Source: Candidatus Bathyarchaeota archaeon
GTDB taxonomy: Archaea > Thermoproteota > Bathyarchaeia > Bathyarchaeales > Bathycorpusculaceae
Assembly: GCA_026014485.1 (NCBI GenBank)
Contig: JAOZIE010000002.1
Location: forward strand, 109,081 to 173,080
Length of the DNA stretch: 64,000 bases
Direction: 5' to 3'
Shown here: in pieces, positions 1 through 9,032 of the stretch
How the letters are laid out: each line of letters begins with the position of its first letter
Numbering within the stretch: the first letter of the stretch is position 1
Program-made: the position numbers and the translations under genes
Notes under the pieces: generated by a model
Database searches by the model: none
What the model saw: the letters and a program-made list of their open reading frames with translations, nothing else
What the model was told of the DNA's origin: nothing

Positions 1-315
1 AACACATTTGGCTGCGATTTCAAAGTTTTCTCCGTGGTCAAGGTGTACACTCATGGGGACAGGGGCATTCTGCGCGGCGGTTTTTGCCATGCCCGAAATG
101 TAGGGGAGTCCAGCATATTTTACGACGCTGGGGCTGATGGCGAGAATAACGGGGGATTTTTCTTCAACTGCGGCTTCCGCGACTGCAGTTAAGCTTTCCA
201 AGTTTTGTACATTGAGGGCTGGGATTGCGTAGCCGTTTTTTCTGGCGGGAACCATTAAATCCTTATTTGTAACAAGCAAACGTGTCTCTTCTCCAAGTTT
301 TGGGTTCTGAGGCAT
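1..315 (-). CDS. fba: class II fructose-bisphosphate aldolase, N-terminal part (runs off window)
   Basis: The ORF is not in the track because it is cut by the left edge; I read it by reverse translation from an ATG at 313-315. The visible 105 residues start MPQNPKLGEETRLLV and contain VPARKNGYAIPALNVQNLE and SVHLDHGENFE. The first matches the N-terminal strand of class II aldolases (usually VPAFNVNN); in the second, HLDHG carries the catalytic Asp and a zinc-binding His. The enzyme interconverts fructose 1,6-bisphosphate with the two triose phosphates. Class II enzymes are uncommon in archaea, which mostly use class IA or FBP aldolase/phosphatase, so this may be acquired. A related class II ketose-bisphosphate aldolase (tagatose type) cannot be excluded from this fragment. 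It is divergent from hsp20. Confidence 0.85.
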   Translation of the reverse strand, partial: MPQNPKLGEETRLLVTNKDLMVPARKNGYAIPALNVQNLESLTAVAEAAVEEKSPVILAISPSVVKYAGLPYISGMAKTAAQNAPVPMSVHLDHGENFEIAAKCV

Positions 316-436
316 TAATCAAGTCTTCAGTCTAATTAGTTTTTCTAAAGCACACCGCCGCCTTCGGGTGTGTGTAGTGTTGCTAGCTTGATGCAGTCAC
401 ATATCTTAATACAATAATTGTAGAAAATCCTCTTCT

Positions 437-443
437 AGGAGGA
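437..443 (+). promoter_or_regulatory. strong Shine-Dalgarno site that decides the TTG start of hsp20
   Basis: AGGAGGA lies nine to ten bases before TTG at 453. No ATG or GTG in the same frame gives an intact N-terminus, so this site fixes the start. Confidence 0.75.
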
Positions 444-452
444 TATACGATT

Positions 453-1013
453 TTGTCTGAAAACCAAAAGAAAAAGGCACAATATTATAGCGGCAAAGAG
501 AAGAAAGCAAGCGAAATAACGAAAACCGACGAAGGCATAGCTCCCTACGCGTTTTTTGATGTCCAACTGGATTTTGACCGAATGATGGAGCGGTTCCAGC
601 GCGAATTTGAAGACTTCTGGGAGTTACCCCCATGGAGGCATGGAAGACGTTGGCGGCACCGCTTTCCTTTGATGCCCCAAGAAGTCATGGCGCCATCCCT
701 GGATTTGGAGGACTGCGGCAGCACCTTCCATTTAACCTTGGATTTGCCTGGATTCAAGAAGGAGAACGTAGACATAGAAGTAGACGAAGACGCAGTGATT
801 GTTCATGCAGAAACAGCCCGCTCTGAGGAAGAAACGAAAAAGAATTACGTCCGAAGGGAAAGAACCTCACAGACCTTCTACAGACGGATACCGTTGCCTG
901 AAAAGGTACGGTCAGAAGAAGCGAAGGCATGCTTAAACAATGGTGTACTGGAAATAACTTTACCCAAAAAGCAACCTAAAGAAGCTAAAGCTAAGAAACT
1001 TAAAATCGACTAA
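453..1013 (+). CDS. hsp20: small heat shock protein, Hsp20/alpha-crystallin family
   Basis: A 186-residue sHSP that holds unfolding proteins for refolding by DnaK-type systems; it forms cytosolic oligomers. Residues 1-75 are a charged N-terminal arm. About 76-175 form the alpha-crystallin domain, visible in FHLTLDLPGFKKENVDIEVD, YVRRERTSQTFYRRIPLP and the hallmark GVLEITLPKK. The tail is Lys-rich without a clear I-x-I motif. The start is TTG at 453, supported by a strong AGGAGG about ten bases upstream. A grpE-dnaK-dnaJ operon lies 25 kb away. A T-rich stretch follows the stop. Confidence 0.95.
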   Translation: MSENQKKKAQYYSGKEKKASEITKTDEGIAPYAFFDVQLDFDRMMERFQREFEDFWELPPWRHGRRWRHRFPLMPQEVMAPSLDLEDCGSTFHLTLDLPGFKKENVDIEVDEDAVIVHAETARSEEETKKNYVRRERTSQTFYRRIPLPEKVRSEEAKACLNNGVLEITLPKKQPKEAKAKKLKID

Positions 1014-1016
1014 CAC

Positions 1017-1036
1017 ACCTCTTTTTCTTTTCTCTA
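1017..1036 (+). terminator. T-rich terminator between convergent genes
   Basis: Runs of T (CTCTTTTTCTTTTCTC) directly follow the hsp20 stop, in front of the convergent end of the next gene. Oligo-T without a hairpin is the usual archaeal terminator. Confidence 0.5.
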
Positions 1037-1073
1037 TTTGCAGCATCTTGCAAAGCCACACAAAAGCGGATGT

Positions 1074-2249
1074 TTAGTAGACCGTTTGGTTCCAGTAGTA
1101 GACTGTTTGGTACTTGTCGGTAACTGGAAGCGCGGGGTCATCGTAGACTATGTCCAGCCGTGCACCGTACATCCAGATGAGTGTACGCGTTATGTTCAAG
1201 ATTTGAGCGGAATACTCGTCTGCACCCCAAAAACCCCAAATCCTATCGTTTGCGTTTCTCAGACCAAACCCATAATTTTTTGGCAGAACTAAGGCAGCCT
1301 GAGCTTGGCTGAAGTTCAGGTTGGTCGTGTCGGTTGCCGCTGGGGAATCGTTCATGACAGTGTTCCAAAGCTTCTCCAGGGCGACGAAGTGCTGGTCTGT
1401 CAATAAACCGTATTTGTTGTCGTCTGGGTAGGTTGGGTAATTGAAAATTGTCAGGTACTTGGCGCCTGACTGGTAGGCAAGCAGCAGTTGGTTGTAGATT
1501 TCTTCTGCCGTATCCAAGTACGGCGGGTTCTCATATCTCCAGGTTACTATTGCACCCCAGCTTTTGTTAGTCATCTGCGCCGCGCCCCTTGTTAAGGCAA
1601 TGTTTTGGGCGGTGCTCATGTTCCACCCGAATTGGGTGAGCACAACGTCAAACCCTGCTTTATAGTCGAACCAGTAGAGGGCGTAGTCAGAAGTGTAGAC
1701 GGTAACTGGGCATTGCTTTAACGCTTTGAAGTTAGGGTAGTTTTGGAAGCTGTGGATGAAGCCTGCTGCGGCTTTGTCGTAGTCTCGGGTGGTGTTTGCG
1801 TAGTTGGGAACTGAACTTGTGGTGCTGTTTGCCCAGTTGTAATCTAGTTGAATCCCGCCTGGTTCGTCGTAGTAGTAGATTCCTAAGAATTGGTCGCCTA
1901 ACTCCTGTTTGGTTGCGTTTACCCAGCCCAGCTGCCACGGGAGGTTGAAGTCGCCGAAATAAACCATCAGATACAAGCCTTGGGAGACGACGTAGTTGCA
2001 TATTTCGGTTAGAGCCGTTTCGTTCTTGTTGACGACTATGGAGTCCACAATGAAGATGTTCGTGTAGGATTTTACTTTGTCAACCAGCAGTTTTCCCTCG
2101 GCGGTGGTGTTGCCGCAGAAGGCGACGCCTATGAAGTAGTCTGGAGTGGACGTGGCGTCTTTTTCTTCTCCGAAGTTGTAGGTAACCAAAAACCCCGCTG
2201 TCACCACAATTACGATGGCAAACACGGCGAAGGCTACCGTGCCTTTCAT
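1074..2249 (-). CDS. membrane-anchored extracellular protein, possibly a TIM-barrel glycosidase-like domain
   Basis: 391 residues. The N-terminus (MKGTVAFAVFAIVIVVTAGFL) is one hydrophobic segment that acts as signal or anchor. The rest is rich in Tyr, Trp, Asn and N-x-S/T sequons, as expected for a glycosylated archaeal exoprotein. The pattern of alternating hydrophobic strands, the acidic FLGIYYYDEPGG stretch near 125 and the conserved-looking GAIVTWRYENPPYLDTAEE and GAKYLTIFNYPTYPDD segments resemble a (beta/alpha)8 glycoside-hydrolase-like fold, but I do not recognise a family and the substrate is unknown. It stands alone and converges on hsp20. Confidence 0.55.
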   Translation of the reverse strand: MKGTVAFAVFAIVIVVTAGFLVTYNFGEEKDATSTPDYFIGVAFCGNTTAEGKLLVDKVKSYTNIFIVDSIVVNKNETALTEICNYVVSQGLYLMVYFGDFNLPWQLGWVNATKQELGDQFLGIYYYDEPGGIQLDYNWANSTTSSVPNYANTTRDYDKAAAGFIHSFQNYPNFKALKQCPVTVYTSDYALYWFDYKAGFDVVLTQFGWNMSTAQNIALTRGAAQMTNKSWGAIVTWRYENPPYLDTAEEIYNQLLLAYQSGAKYLTIFNYPTYPDDNKYGLLTDQHFVALEKLWNTVMNDSPAATDTTNLNFSQAQAALVLPKNYGFGLRNANDRIWGFWGADEYSAQILNITRTLIWMYGARLDIVYDDPALPVTDKYQTVYYWNQTVY

Positions 2250-2648
2250 TTGCTGAGCACCCTGTGAATCCTCTGTTTTATTTTGTTGTGCTGCGTTTTC
2301 TTCGATTAATTGGGTTCTGTTAATCGTAAATAGGTTATGGTTACGGGTGTCAAGAGGTCTTCTTTTGGTGTTGAGGCAGAAAAAGCTCCTAAAATCTTAC
2401 CTGCGCTGCGGTTAATCCCTTGGAAGATGGGTCTTGGCTTAGTGGATTAGTGTATAATAGTGTGTTCTTAATTTTGATTGTCTGTTTTTTGCTTTCGGAA
2501 ACAGGCTTTTCTCAATGTTGTTTTCTAAAATTTTGTTGGTAATTAGCATGCGAAGCCGAGTTCGCATTTTACTTAGTGCCAGTTTGCAGTAATTATTAAG
2601 TTTTTCAGGGCTAATAGGGGAGTATCAAAATGAGGGGCCTATGAACAA
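2250..2648. other. intergenic region, no gene seen
   Basis: About 400 bases between a divergently read pair. It is T-rich with short interrupted frames only. I see no RNA gene or repeat. AT-rich stretches that could serve as TATA boxes are present on both strands, but none stands out. Confidence 0.4.
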
Positions 2649-3032
2649 ATGGTTAGAAGATCAATATTTGACCAAATCTTCAGGGAAATGCAGAATATCC
2701 GTTTTCGGCTGGATGACCTTGAAAATAATATATCTCGATGGAATCCGCAGCCTCTGGAGGTTTCTGAATCAGAGCTTATTTCTTTACCTGACCACCTTCG
2801 GAGAACATACATGATTGTTTTATCTAAGGGCGAATGTAGCGCCGTGGCTGTTTCAAACACTTCTGGACGCTGCCGCGCCATCGAAAGCAACTACCTAAAT
2901 CAGCTTTGCCGCATGGGCTGGCTAAACAAACGCCGCATATCCAAAGCAACCCATTTCCGTGCGGTTTCACAAAAACTCGTGGCGGAACACGCAGCGGCTA
3001 GCCCCAATCTGCCGCCTTCCCGATTTAAATAA
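2649..3032 (+). CDS. winged-helix DNA-binding protein
   Basis: 127 residues. An N-terminal helical stretch (about 1-35, possibly coiled coil: QIFREMQNIRFRLDDLENN) precedes a winged-helix domain in residues 45-110: LPDHLRRTYMIVLSKGECSA, then a recognition-helix region RCRAIESNYLNQLCRMGWL and the wing KRRISKATHFRAV. The arrangement resembles archaeal ArsR/TrmB-like regulators in which a strand or helix binds the promoter of nearby genes; the target is unknown. Start ATG at 2649 is the only in-frame choice. It converges on the large helicase gene. Confidence 0.65.
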   Translation: MVRRSIFDQIFREMQNIRFRLDDLENNISRWNPQPLEVSESELISLPDHLRRTYMIVLSKGECSAVAVSNTSGRCRAIESNYLNQLCRMGWLNKRRISKATHFRAVSQKLVAEHAAASPNLPPSRFK

Positions 3033-3063
3033 ACAGCAAGTGCCGTCTGGAGGGGTTCATGGG

Positions 3064-6000
3064 TCATTTGGATTTAGCGTAGACCTCTACTTTCACTTCG
3101 GGCGCTTTTTGCCCCGTGAACTCTGTTAAGGTGCCGCTCCATTTCGGCGTCGAGTTTGCCGTGAACTCCACGGTCTCGGCGATGCCCCTCCACAGAAGCG
3201 CTTTGTCGTAGTCTCTTGCATCTTGGGGCATAAACTGGAAAATGGATTTACTGGCAACAATTATGAGCTTCTTTTTCATTCGGGAGACGGCGACGTTTAT
3301 GCGGTTCATGTTCAGCAGAAAGTCGCTTTCGCCTCGGACGTAGTCGGGGTCGCTGACTGTGGAGGAGATAACTATGAAGTCACCTTCGCCGCCTTGATAG
3401 CGTTCCACAGTGTCCACGCGGACATCGCCAAAGCCGTCGGAGAGCAGATTCTTAATTAAGCCCCTTTGCGCGTTGTGAGGCGTTACAATTCCCACGGCGT
3501 CACATGGGGAGTTTCTGACTATAGATTCGATGATTTTCGCTTCAACCATGTTAGACTGGAAGCTCTCCGCTTCGTCATGGACAACCAGTACAAACACGTT
3601 CTCAGGTTTCAATGTGACCCCTAACCCCGCTGTTTGAGGGTTCGATGGCGGCAGAGTTTCTGTTTGGTCAGAGCGGAAATCGATTCCGTCGTTCTTGTAA
3701 ACCCACTCTCTCAGAAACTCAGCAACCACTTGATGGCAACGGTGGCTTTCGCTAAGACGCTCCGCGGGAATATCCGCTTTATTCTTGCACTTCACGTGTT
3801 CTCTGCCTAAATCCTCCTGCCGCAGTAAGCGAAGGAAATCCTGCGCGGACAAAAACGAAGCCATCTCCTCAATGGTTCGCCGGTCTTCCTTTTCCCAGTT
3901 GTGCGCCTGAATCGGAGGGAGCTGTCGGTGGTCGCCTGCGACGAGAATCTGGGCGTTCTTTTTGATGAATGCACCTGACAAAATCAGTTCAGGCAGCCGC
4001 ATCATGCTGGCTTCATCCACGGCAAGCAAGTCAAAGAAGCCTTCGCCCCATGGAGGTTCGCCTTCGCCGATTTTCTTCATAAGACCATACATGCCTGGCG
4101 GCGTAACGCACAGAATAAGAGGCTGCAAATCGGCGCTGTTTGAGAGGAGTTTTCCCTGATTTACAAGGCTGTCTCTGAGTTCCTCCACGGCGTCTTTGTC
4201 CTCGTTGTAGTTGAGGTATTTGACGCCGTCGATGGTTTGCCCTCCTGAAACGTCGCTGCTCAGAACACGATAAATGGAAAGATCAGCCAAGCCGCCGTTG
4301 CCTTCCCTGCAGTAGTTCAGCCATGAATCCGCCAGCTTGCTTACAAATTCGTGGATGGCTTTGTGGGTGGGCGCAACCATCAGCACTCGGCACCTGCCCC
4401 CTGCTTTATGTGCGGCGATGTGTGCCAGAACCGCGAGTTGTAGGGATTCGGTTTTGCCTGTTCCTGGGGGACCTTGAAGCAGCACGATTTGTTCGGCGCC
4501 GAATATGCGGTTGATGAACTCTTTCTGTTCAGGTTTTGGCGGAAAACGCCTTTGTTGCTCTGCCCACTGCAGAAATGCTTCTGCTGAGGCTTTGGGTAGC
4601 GCCTTGTATTCTGATGGTTCGGTTTTGCCTGCTAAAAAGCCTGTTAGCAGCCGGTAGAGTGCGTTGCTGTCGATGTAGTCGAGGCATTTGACTGCTCTCT
4701 CCGAGATGATGTCGTCTGCCAACTCATCCAAGATGTAGGTTCTCCCCGCCTCAAAAAGCTGATGGCACCTGCTGCGGCTGGCTTTCTCGGGGTCGGTGGT
4801 GGGCAGGTTATGCCACGCACTGTATTTTCTGTGTTTGCCGCTTGGCCATGTTAGGACTTTGATTGTTATCTGCATTTTGCGCAGGTTCACGGTGTCGACG
4901 ATGGCGCGTGCGGATTTCTCAACTTCTGAGGGCGACCGCTCTTGGGCTTCCTCAAACAGTCCCTGCTCGTTCCGTTTGACTTCCGTGACCACCAGCCAGT
5001 CGCCTGAGCCTGAGCTGTCGGAGCCTTTGAGCCTGCAGGCGTTGGCGGTGCAGTCCACGTTCTGCAGCCCGATGCCCTCATAAACCAGCTTTCCACGAAC
5101 GATGAAATCGCGTTCCACTTCCTCCACGTCTGTGCACTCGAAAATTACTGATCTGCCTGTTGCTACCCGCTGGTAGGGCAGCAAAGCGTAATGTTGATAC
5201 AGTTCTTGGCGTTTTGCGAAGTATTCTAAGTCGAGGAATTCTCTGCAGCTCCGCTCCAGTGTTGCGGCTCCAAGGGTGAACTCCGCGATTTTGGGGACTG
5301 CTATGGGTTTTTTGCCTAGCCGCCTGTTTCTTATGCTCAGCGAGCGTTCGATGCATTCTAAGGCGAGGCAGAGTCGGCTGCCCAGCAGCGTGAGTTCCTC
5401 TTCGGTTATGCGGCGGGTTTTCTGAGGGTAATCGGCCCACATGCGCTTCTCAATCAGCAGCTTTGACCAGCCTTTCTCGTTGTGGTTGTTTAGGCGACCT
5501 TTCGCTGCCCACACGTATTCGATGGGGATTTGGTTTCCGAAGCGGGCGCGCGCAGGGTAATGGCCGTCACTTCGCCGCCTGTCCTCGAAGCCGAGAATAA
5601 ACGAGACTTCTCCGTCAGGGCTCCTAGTATAGGGTAAGGAAAAGTTGAAGAAACCGTAGTGGAAGATGCGGCGTAAATCCGCCCGTGAGCCGTCTTGACG
5701 TATTGCGTTCCAGTTGTTTCTGTCAAAGTAGCAGGCTTGCTCCAGAACCGGCAGAAGACCCGTGCTGTGGTAGCCAGCGGCTTTTCTGAGCATGACTTCG
5801 TTTTGGACGATGGAGAACATGGGTTGGTCAATGGCTTGCCGAAGACCCAGCAGGTCCCTGACGGCTTGAGCGCTCATAAGCGAGGGTTGTCGGCGGACGG
5901 CTTCCATGAGTATGTCTCGTTCATGTTGCGTGTAGAAGTAAAGGTGAATGGGCGCTTCATCGGGGCTTTCCACTTCCGAGGCGACCTTGTTGATTGCCTT

Positions 6001-7425
6001 GGTGACTTCTGAAAAGAACTCTTCCATCATCAGCCTTTCTTCTTCAACGCATTTTTCGTGCGTATCGGGTAGGCTGCGGATAACTTTGGATATGCTGATT
6101 GATTCGCCGCGGTATCTTGTGCAGCTGACTCGGGCGCTTAGCATCGACAGGACATCAAGCATGTAGTCCCACTGGATGTGGAAGTAAACGCGTATCATGC
6201 CGTCTGGCTTAAACAGAAGCGCCCTGTTAGTGCCCTCTTGCGGGCTGTCCTCAGGTAAGCCTCCGTAACCTGTGCCTGTAAGCCAAGGCATCCACCGAGT
6301 CTTATTCACGTAGGGGCTGCTGGGACGAATCCAGCCGAGCATGAACTGGGCACGCTGAATTATCCTGTCAAGTTTAGGTCCGATGATAAGGTCTGATGAC
6401 AGCGCCTTGACCTTTTGGGTTTCGCGAGCGGGGATTTCCTTGAAGTTATAGGGTTTCTGCGAATAGGAGTCGGGCACAAACTTTAGACGGGCTAAATCCT
6501 CCAGTTTCCGTATACCATACTGCTCCAGCGCATGTTGCTCGCCCCGCGTCAAGTTAAGCAGGGAGATGCTTTCGTTTTCCACTGCGCGGATGATGCAGCA
6601 TTCGTTGAATCCGCAGGTGTCGCATCTCCAGCAAAGCTGATACTCCACCTCTGGCAGCGGGGTCTTGTGGATTCGGTAGAGTTCGCCTTCTTTACATAGG
6701 AGCCTTTCCACGTCTTGAATGAGCGGTTTGAGCCTAAAGCTGGGTAGGCTATCGTAGGTTAACGAGGTTAAATCGGAGTCCTTGTTGATTACGCCGCCTT
6801 CTATATCCACCCCAGAACCGAGGTCTTCCAGCCCACGGGAAAGCAGCAACGCGTAAATTGCCACTTGAATTCGGTGGGCCGTCTGCTCCTTCCATGAAGC
6901 TTTGATTTCAAAAATCTTCACTTTAACCTTGCCGTTTCGTGAGGGCCAGATGCCGATGAGGTCTGCGAGTCCTTTAAGCTCCCAGACACCGATGTGCCCC
7001 GTCATGGGAACCTGATACAGCAGCACAGGTCTCGCGGTGCCGTCATCTTGCAGGGTAAGCTGATGCTCGATAATTTCCCTTATCTTCCGCAGGGATTCCC
7101 TCCACGCGGGGTCCCAATCCGCCCTTTTTGTGTCTATACTGTCGAAGCTGTGGTAGTCGGCGGCTTTCTGTTTGAGTTCAGCTACTTTGGCGGCTTCAAG
7201 TTCTCTGCCTGCGCCATACAGTAGAGGGCTGAGGGGCTTGAAGGCTTCGGGCCACTTGCGGCTGTGCTCCTCAGTTTTTCCTTCAAATTTAAGCTTAAAG
7301 TACCGTGGGCAGCAGTCAAAACGGATGTACTCGGCTATACCCGAGGCGTAAAGCGAAGGCAACTTTGCGGAGTCGTTGCTGTCTGCTTCGTTTTTCTTCT
7401 CGGCTGTCGAGTTGTCGGCGCTCAT
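3064..7425 (-). CDS. large Fe-S PD-(D/E)XK nuclease / SF1B helicase (Dna2- or TM0106-like)
   Basis: 1453 residues. Residues about 25-290 look like a RecB/Cas4-type nuclease with an Fe-S cluster: an early Cys pair (FDCCPRYFKL), the active-site pair GLADLIGIW and KIFEIKASW, then YALLL and the Cys cluster CWRCDTCGFNECC. The middle (about 370-620) resembles an RNase H-like exonuclease segment, with IHLYFYTQHERDILMEA. The C-terminal ~450 residues are a UvrD/Dna2/Upf1-type helicase: LLQGPPGTGKTE (Walker A), LLAVDEASMM (motif II), VAGDHRQLPPI (III), ESHRC (IV), VGIVTPHNAQ (V) and TVERYQGGEGDFIVISS plus NRINVAVSRMKKKL (VI). It likely processes DNA flaps or recombination intermediates, or RNA; a defence role is possible. 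It reads in the same direction as cca and thpR, 155 bases downstream. Confidence 0.8.
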   Translation of the reverse strand: MSADNSTAEKKNEADSNDSAKLPSLYASGIAEYIRFDCCPRYFKLKFEGKTEEHSRKWPEAFKPLSPLLYGAGRELEAAKVAELKQKAADYHSFDSIDTKRADWDPAWRESLRKIREIIEHQLTLQDDGTARPVLLYQVPMTGHIGVWELKGLADLIGIWPSRNGKVKVKIFEIKASWKEQTAHRIQVAIYALLLSRGLEDLGSGVDIEGGVINKDSDLTSLTYDSLPSFRLKPLIQDVERLLCKEGELYRIHKTPLPEVEYQLCWRCDTCGFNECCIIRAVENESISLLNLTRGEQHALEQYGIRKLEDLARLKFVPDSYSQKPYNFKEIPARETQKVKALSSDLIIGPKLDRIIQRAQFMLGWIRPSSPYVNKTRWMPWLTGTGYGGLPEDSPQEGTNRALLFKPDGMIRVYFHIQWDYMLDVLSMLSARVSCTRYRGESISISKVIRSLPDTHEKCVEEERLMMEEFFSEVTKAINKVASEVESPDEAPIHLYFYTQHERDILMEAVRRQPSLMSAQAVRDLLGLRQAIDQPMFSIVQNEVMLRKAAGYHSTGLLPVLEQACYFDRNNWNAIRQDGSRADLRRIFHYGFFNFSLPYTRSPDGEVSFILGFEDRRRSDGHYPARARFGNQIPIEYVWAAKGRLNNHNEKGWSKLLIEKRMWADYPQKTRRITEEELTLLGSRLCLALECIERSLSIRNRRLGKKPIAVPKIAEFTLGAATLERSCREFLDLEYFAKRQELYQHYALLPYQRVATGRSVIFECTDVEEVERDFIVRGKLVYEGIGLQNVDCTANACRLKGSDSSGSGDWLVVTEVKRNEQGLFEEAQERSPSEVEKSARAIVDTVNLRKMQITIKVLTWPSGKHRKYSAWHNLPTTDPEKASRSRCHQLFEAGRTYILDELADDIISERAVKCLDYIDSNALYRLLTGFLAGKTEPSEYKALPKASAEAFLQWAEQQRRFPPKPEQKEFINRIFGAEQIVLLQGPPGTGKTESLQLAVLAHIAAHKAGGRCRVLMVAPTHKAIHEFVSKLADSWLNYCREGNGGLADLSIYRVLSSDVSGGQTIDGVKYLNYNEDKDAVEELRDSLVNQGKLLSNSADLQPLILCVTPPGMYGLMKKIGEGEPPWGEGFFDLLAVDEASMMRLPELILSGAFIKKNAQILVAGDHRQLPPIQAHNWEKEDRRTIEEMASFLSAQDFLRLLRQEDLGREHVKCKNKADIPAERLSESHRCHQVVAEFLREWVYKNDGIDFRSDQTETLPPSNPQTAGLGVTLKPENVFVLVVHDEAESFQSNMVEAKIIESIVRNSPCDAVGIVTPHNAQRGLIKNLLSDGFGDVRVDTVERYQGGEGDFIVISSTVSDPDYVRGESDFLLNMNRINVAVSRMKKKLIIVASKSIFQFMPQDARDYDKALLWRGIAETVEFTANSTPKWSGTLTEFTGQKAPEVKVEVYAKSK

Positions 7426-7580
7426 TTGACTGTTTCCCCTTTCGTTTTGTTAATCAGCGGGTTGCCGTCGTGGTTCAGATAGGCTCCTTATATTGTGTTC
7501 GCAGTTAAAAGGAGTTATCTACAAGCATATGATAACTTGGAAACCCGAAAAAGGGAAAAAAGCAAGCGCCGTTTAAGGGG

Positions 7581-9011
7581 CTAAGTGTCTGTGTGCAGCC
7601 AGAAGGGTTTGCCTGAGAGGAAGTCAGTTAAGAACTCCGCGAACCCCTCATTGTAAATGTAGTGCTCTGTGACTTCTTCGCATACCAACACCAAAAAATG
7701 CTCTTTCAGCGCTTTTGCGATGAGTTCTGCTACGCCAGCGTTTCTTCCGCCTCCCGCGACTCGTGCCTTTAGCAGTTCGGTGGCGTCGGTGAATTTCCGC
7801 GTCAACTCCACTACCCAGCGCCCTTGGTCTATGAAGGGTCCCGCTGAGACTGTGGGTTTTTCTGTGTATTTCGACAAAAAGTTTTCGCATTCCCTCTGAA
7901 GCTCAAGCGGCGGACCCAAATGCTTCTTGACATCGGGTAGGGTGCGCTGTTCCAGTTCAAACACGAAAACGGCGTCTTTTGCGTGCTCTTCGCTCCAGAC
8001 GGCGTCTCTGAGAACTTTAAAGTCGCCAAGTTCAAGCTGTTTTCGAAGAGCCTTTTGTGTACGGTACAGTTGCCCCCAAAGCACATCTGGCACGGCTTGG
8101 ATTTTACTGAAAGCCAAGAAAACCAATGTGGAGCCTCGGTTTTGCAGGGTCTGGTGCAGTTCCTCCACGGTTAACGGCTGGGTTTTGAGCGGAGTAAAAA
8201 ATTCTTTGTTTGGCTGCTTTTGGAAGGCGCGGCTTGCAGCGACAAATGCGTGGAGCCTCTGCGGCTGGACGGCGGAAGCTACGTTTCTGGCTTTGTCCAC
8301 GGGGTCCACGACGACAAGGGTCTCGGGGAAAAGCATGTCCAGTTCACGTTGCCTGCCTTGGTAGTAGCCTTCGATGTCTATGACGCGGCGGGGCTGATGC
8401 TGCGCGAGGGTTTGCAGCGCCTTTTGGAATCCCCCGTAATGCAGAACCAGTAGTTCACAGAGGTAGCCGCTAAATCCCCCCACCTTTATCTCTGCGCCGT
8501 AAACGCCTATGCCCTTCATGAACCGCTTTAGCAACCGCACATCCCCCCGAAGCTCCTTGGCGAGGTGTTGGTTGATGTATTCGGTGTGGTAGGGGGTGCG
8601 GTCGGTTGCGCTTAGCCACTCGCTGGGCTTAGCGTCGTAGCAGGGTACAATGTTTACTCGTGTGTCATCCACGAAAGCCTCAAGATAAGGATGCTCGGCA
8701 AAACGTTCCACCTGCTGTGCGCCTTGGGTGGCTTTGCGGGCTATTTCTAGGGCGACTTCGCCCAGCGACTTTCGAGGAACCGACGTGGGCAACCGCATGA
8801 AAACGTCGATGTCGGGGTCGCCTCTGAGCCACGTGTCCTTTGCAAAGGAGCCCTCTACCCGCACGGTAGCTTCAACGCCGAGTTCTTTGCATGCAGCCGA
8901 AACCTTAAGCTCCAGTTCCCTTGCCAACGCCGACATTTTCTGTCTGTCCGCTGGGGAAGGCGTGATTTCCTCCAGAACTTGGCGGGTTACGGTGTCGATT
9001 TCTTTTTGCAT
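7581..9011 (-). CDS. cca: CCA-adding tRNA nucleotidyltransferase, archaeal class I
   Basis: 476 residues, close to the usual 440-480 of the class. It adds or repairs the 3' CCA of tRNAs without a nucleic acid template. The nucleotidyltransferase core shows VRVEGSFAKDTWLRGDPDID, giving the GS motif and the two metal-binding Asp residues (DPDID), plus DTRVNIVPCYD with the third carboxylate. The central domain has HLAKELRGDVRLLKRFMKGIGVYGAEIKVGGFSGY (quoted in part: RLLKRFMKG, GGFSGYLCELL), typical of the tRNA-NucTransf2 domain. It lies 21 bases after thpR, a pairing common in archaea, so the two are probably one operon. The tRNA-Ser gene in this window already encodes CCA, so here the enzyme would mainly act in repair. 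Confidence 0.95.
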   Translation of the reverse strand: MQKEIDTVTRQVLEEITPSPADRQKMSALARELELKVSAACKELGVEATVRVEGSFAKDTWLRGDPDIDVFMRLPTSVPRKSLGEVALEIARKATQGAQQVERFAEHPYLEAFVDDTRVNIVPCYDAKPSEWLSATDRTPYHTEYINQHLAKELRGDVRLLKRFMKGIGVYGAEIKVGGFSGYLCELLVLHYGGFQKALQTLAQHQPRRVIDIEGYYQGRQRELDMLFPETLVVVDPVDKARNVASAVQPQRLHAFVAASRAFQKQPNKEFFTPLKTQPLTVEELHQTLQNRGSTLVFLAFSKIQAVPDVLWGQLYRTQKALRKQLELGDFKVLRDAVWSEEHAKDAVFVFELEQRTLPDVKKHLGPPLELQRECENFLSKYTEKPTVSAGPFIDQGRWVVELTRKFTDATELLKARVAGGGRNAGVAELIAKALKEHFLVLVCEEVTEHYIYNEGFAEFLTDFLSGKPFWLHTDT

Positions 9012-9032
9012 GGCGCTACCTTTCTGGCTGAG

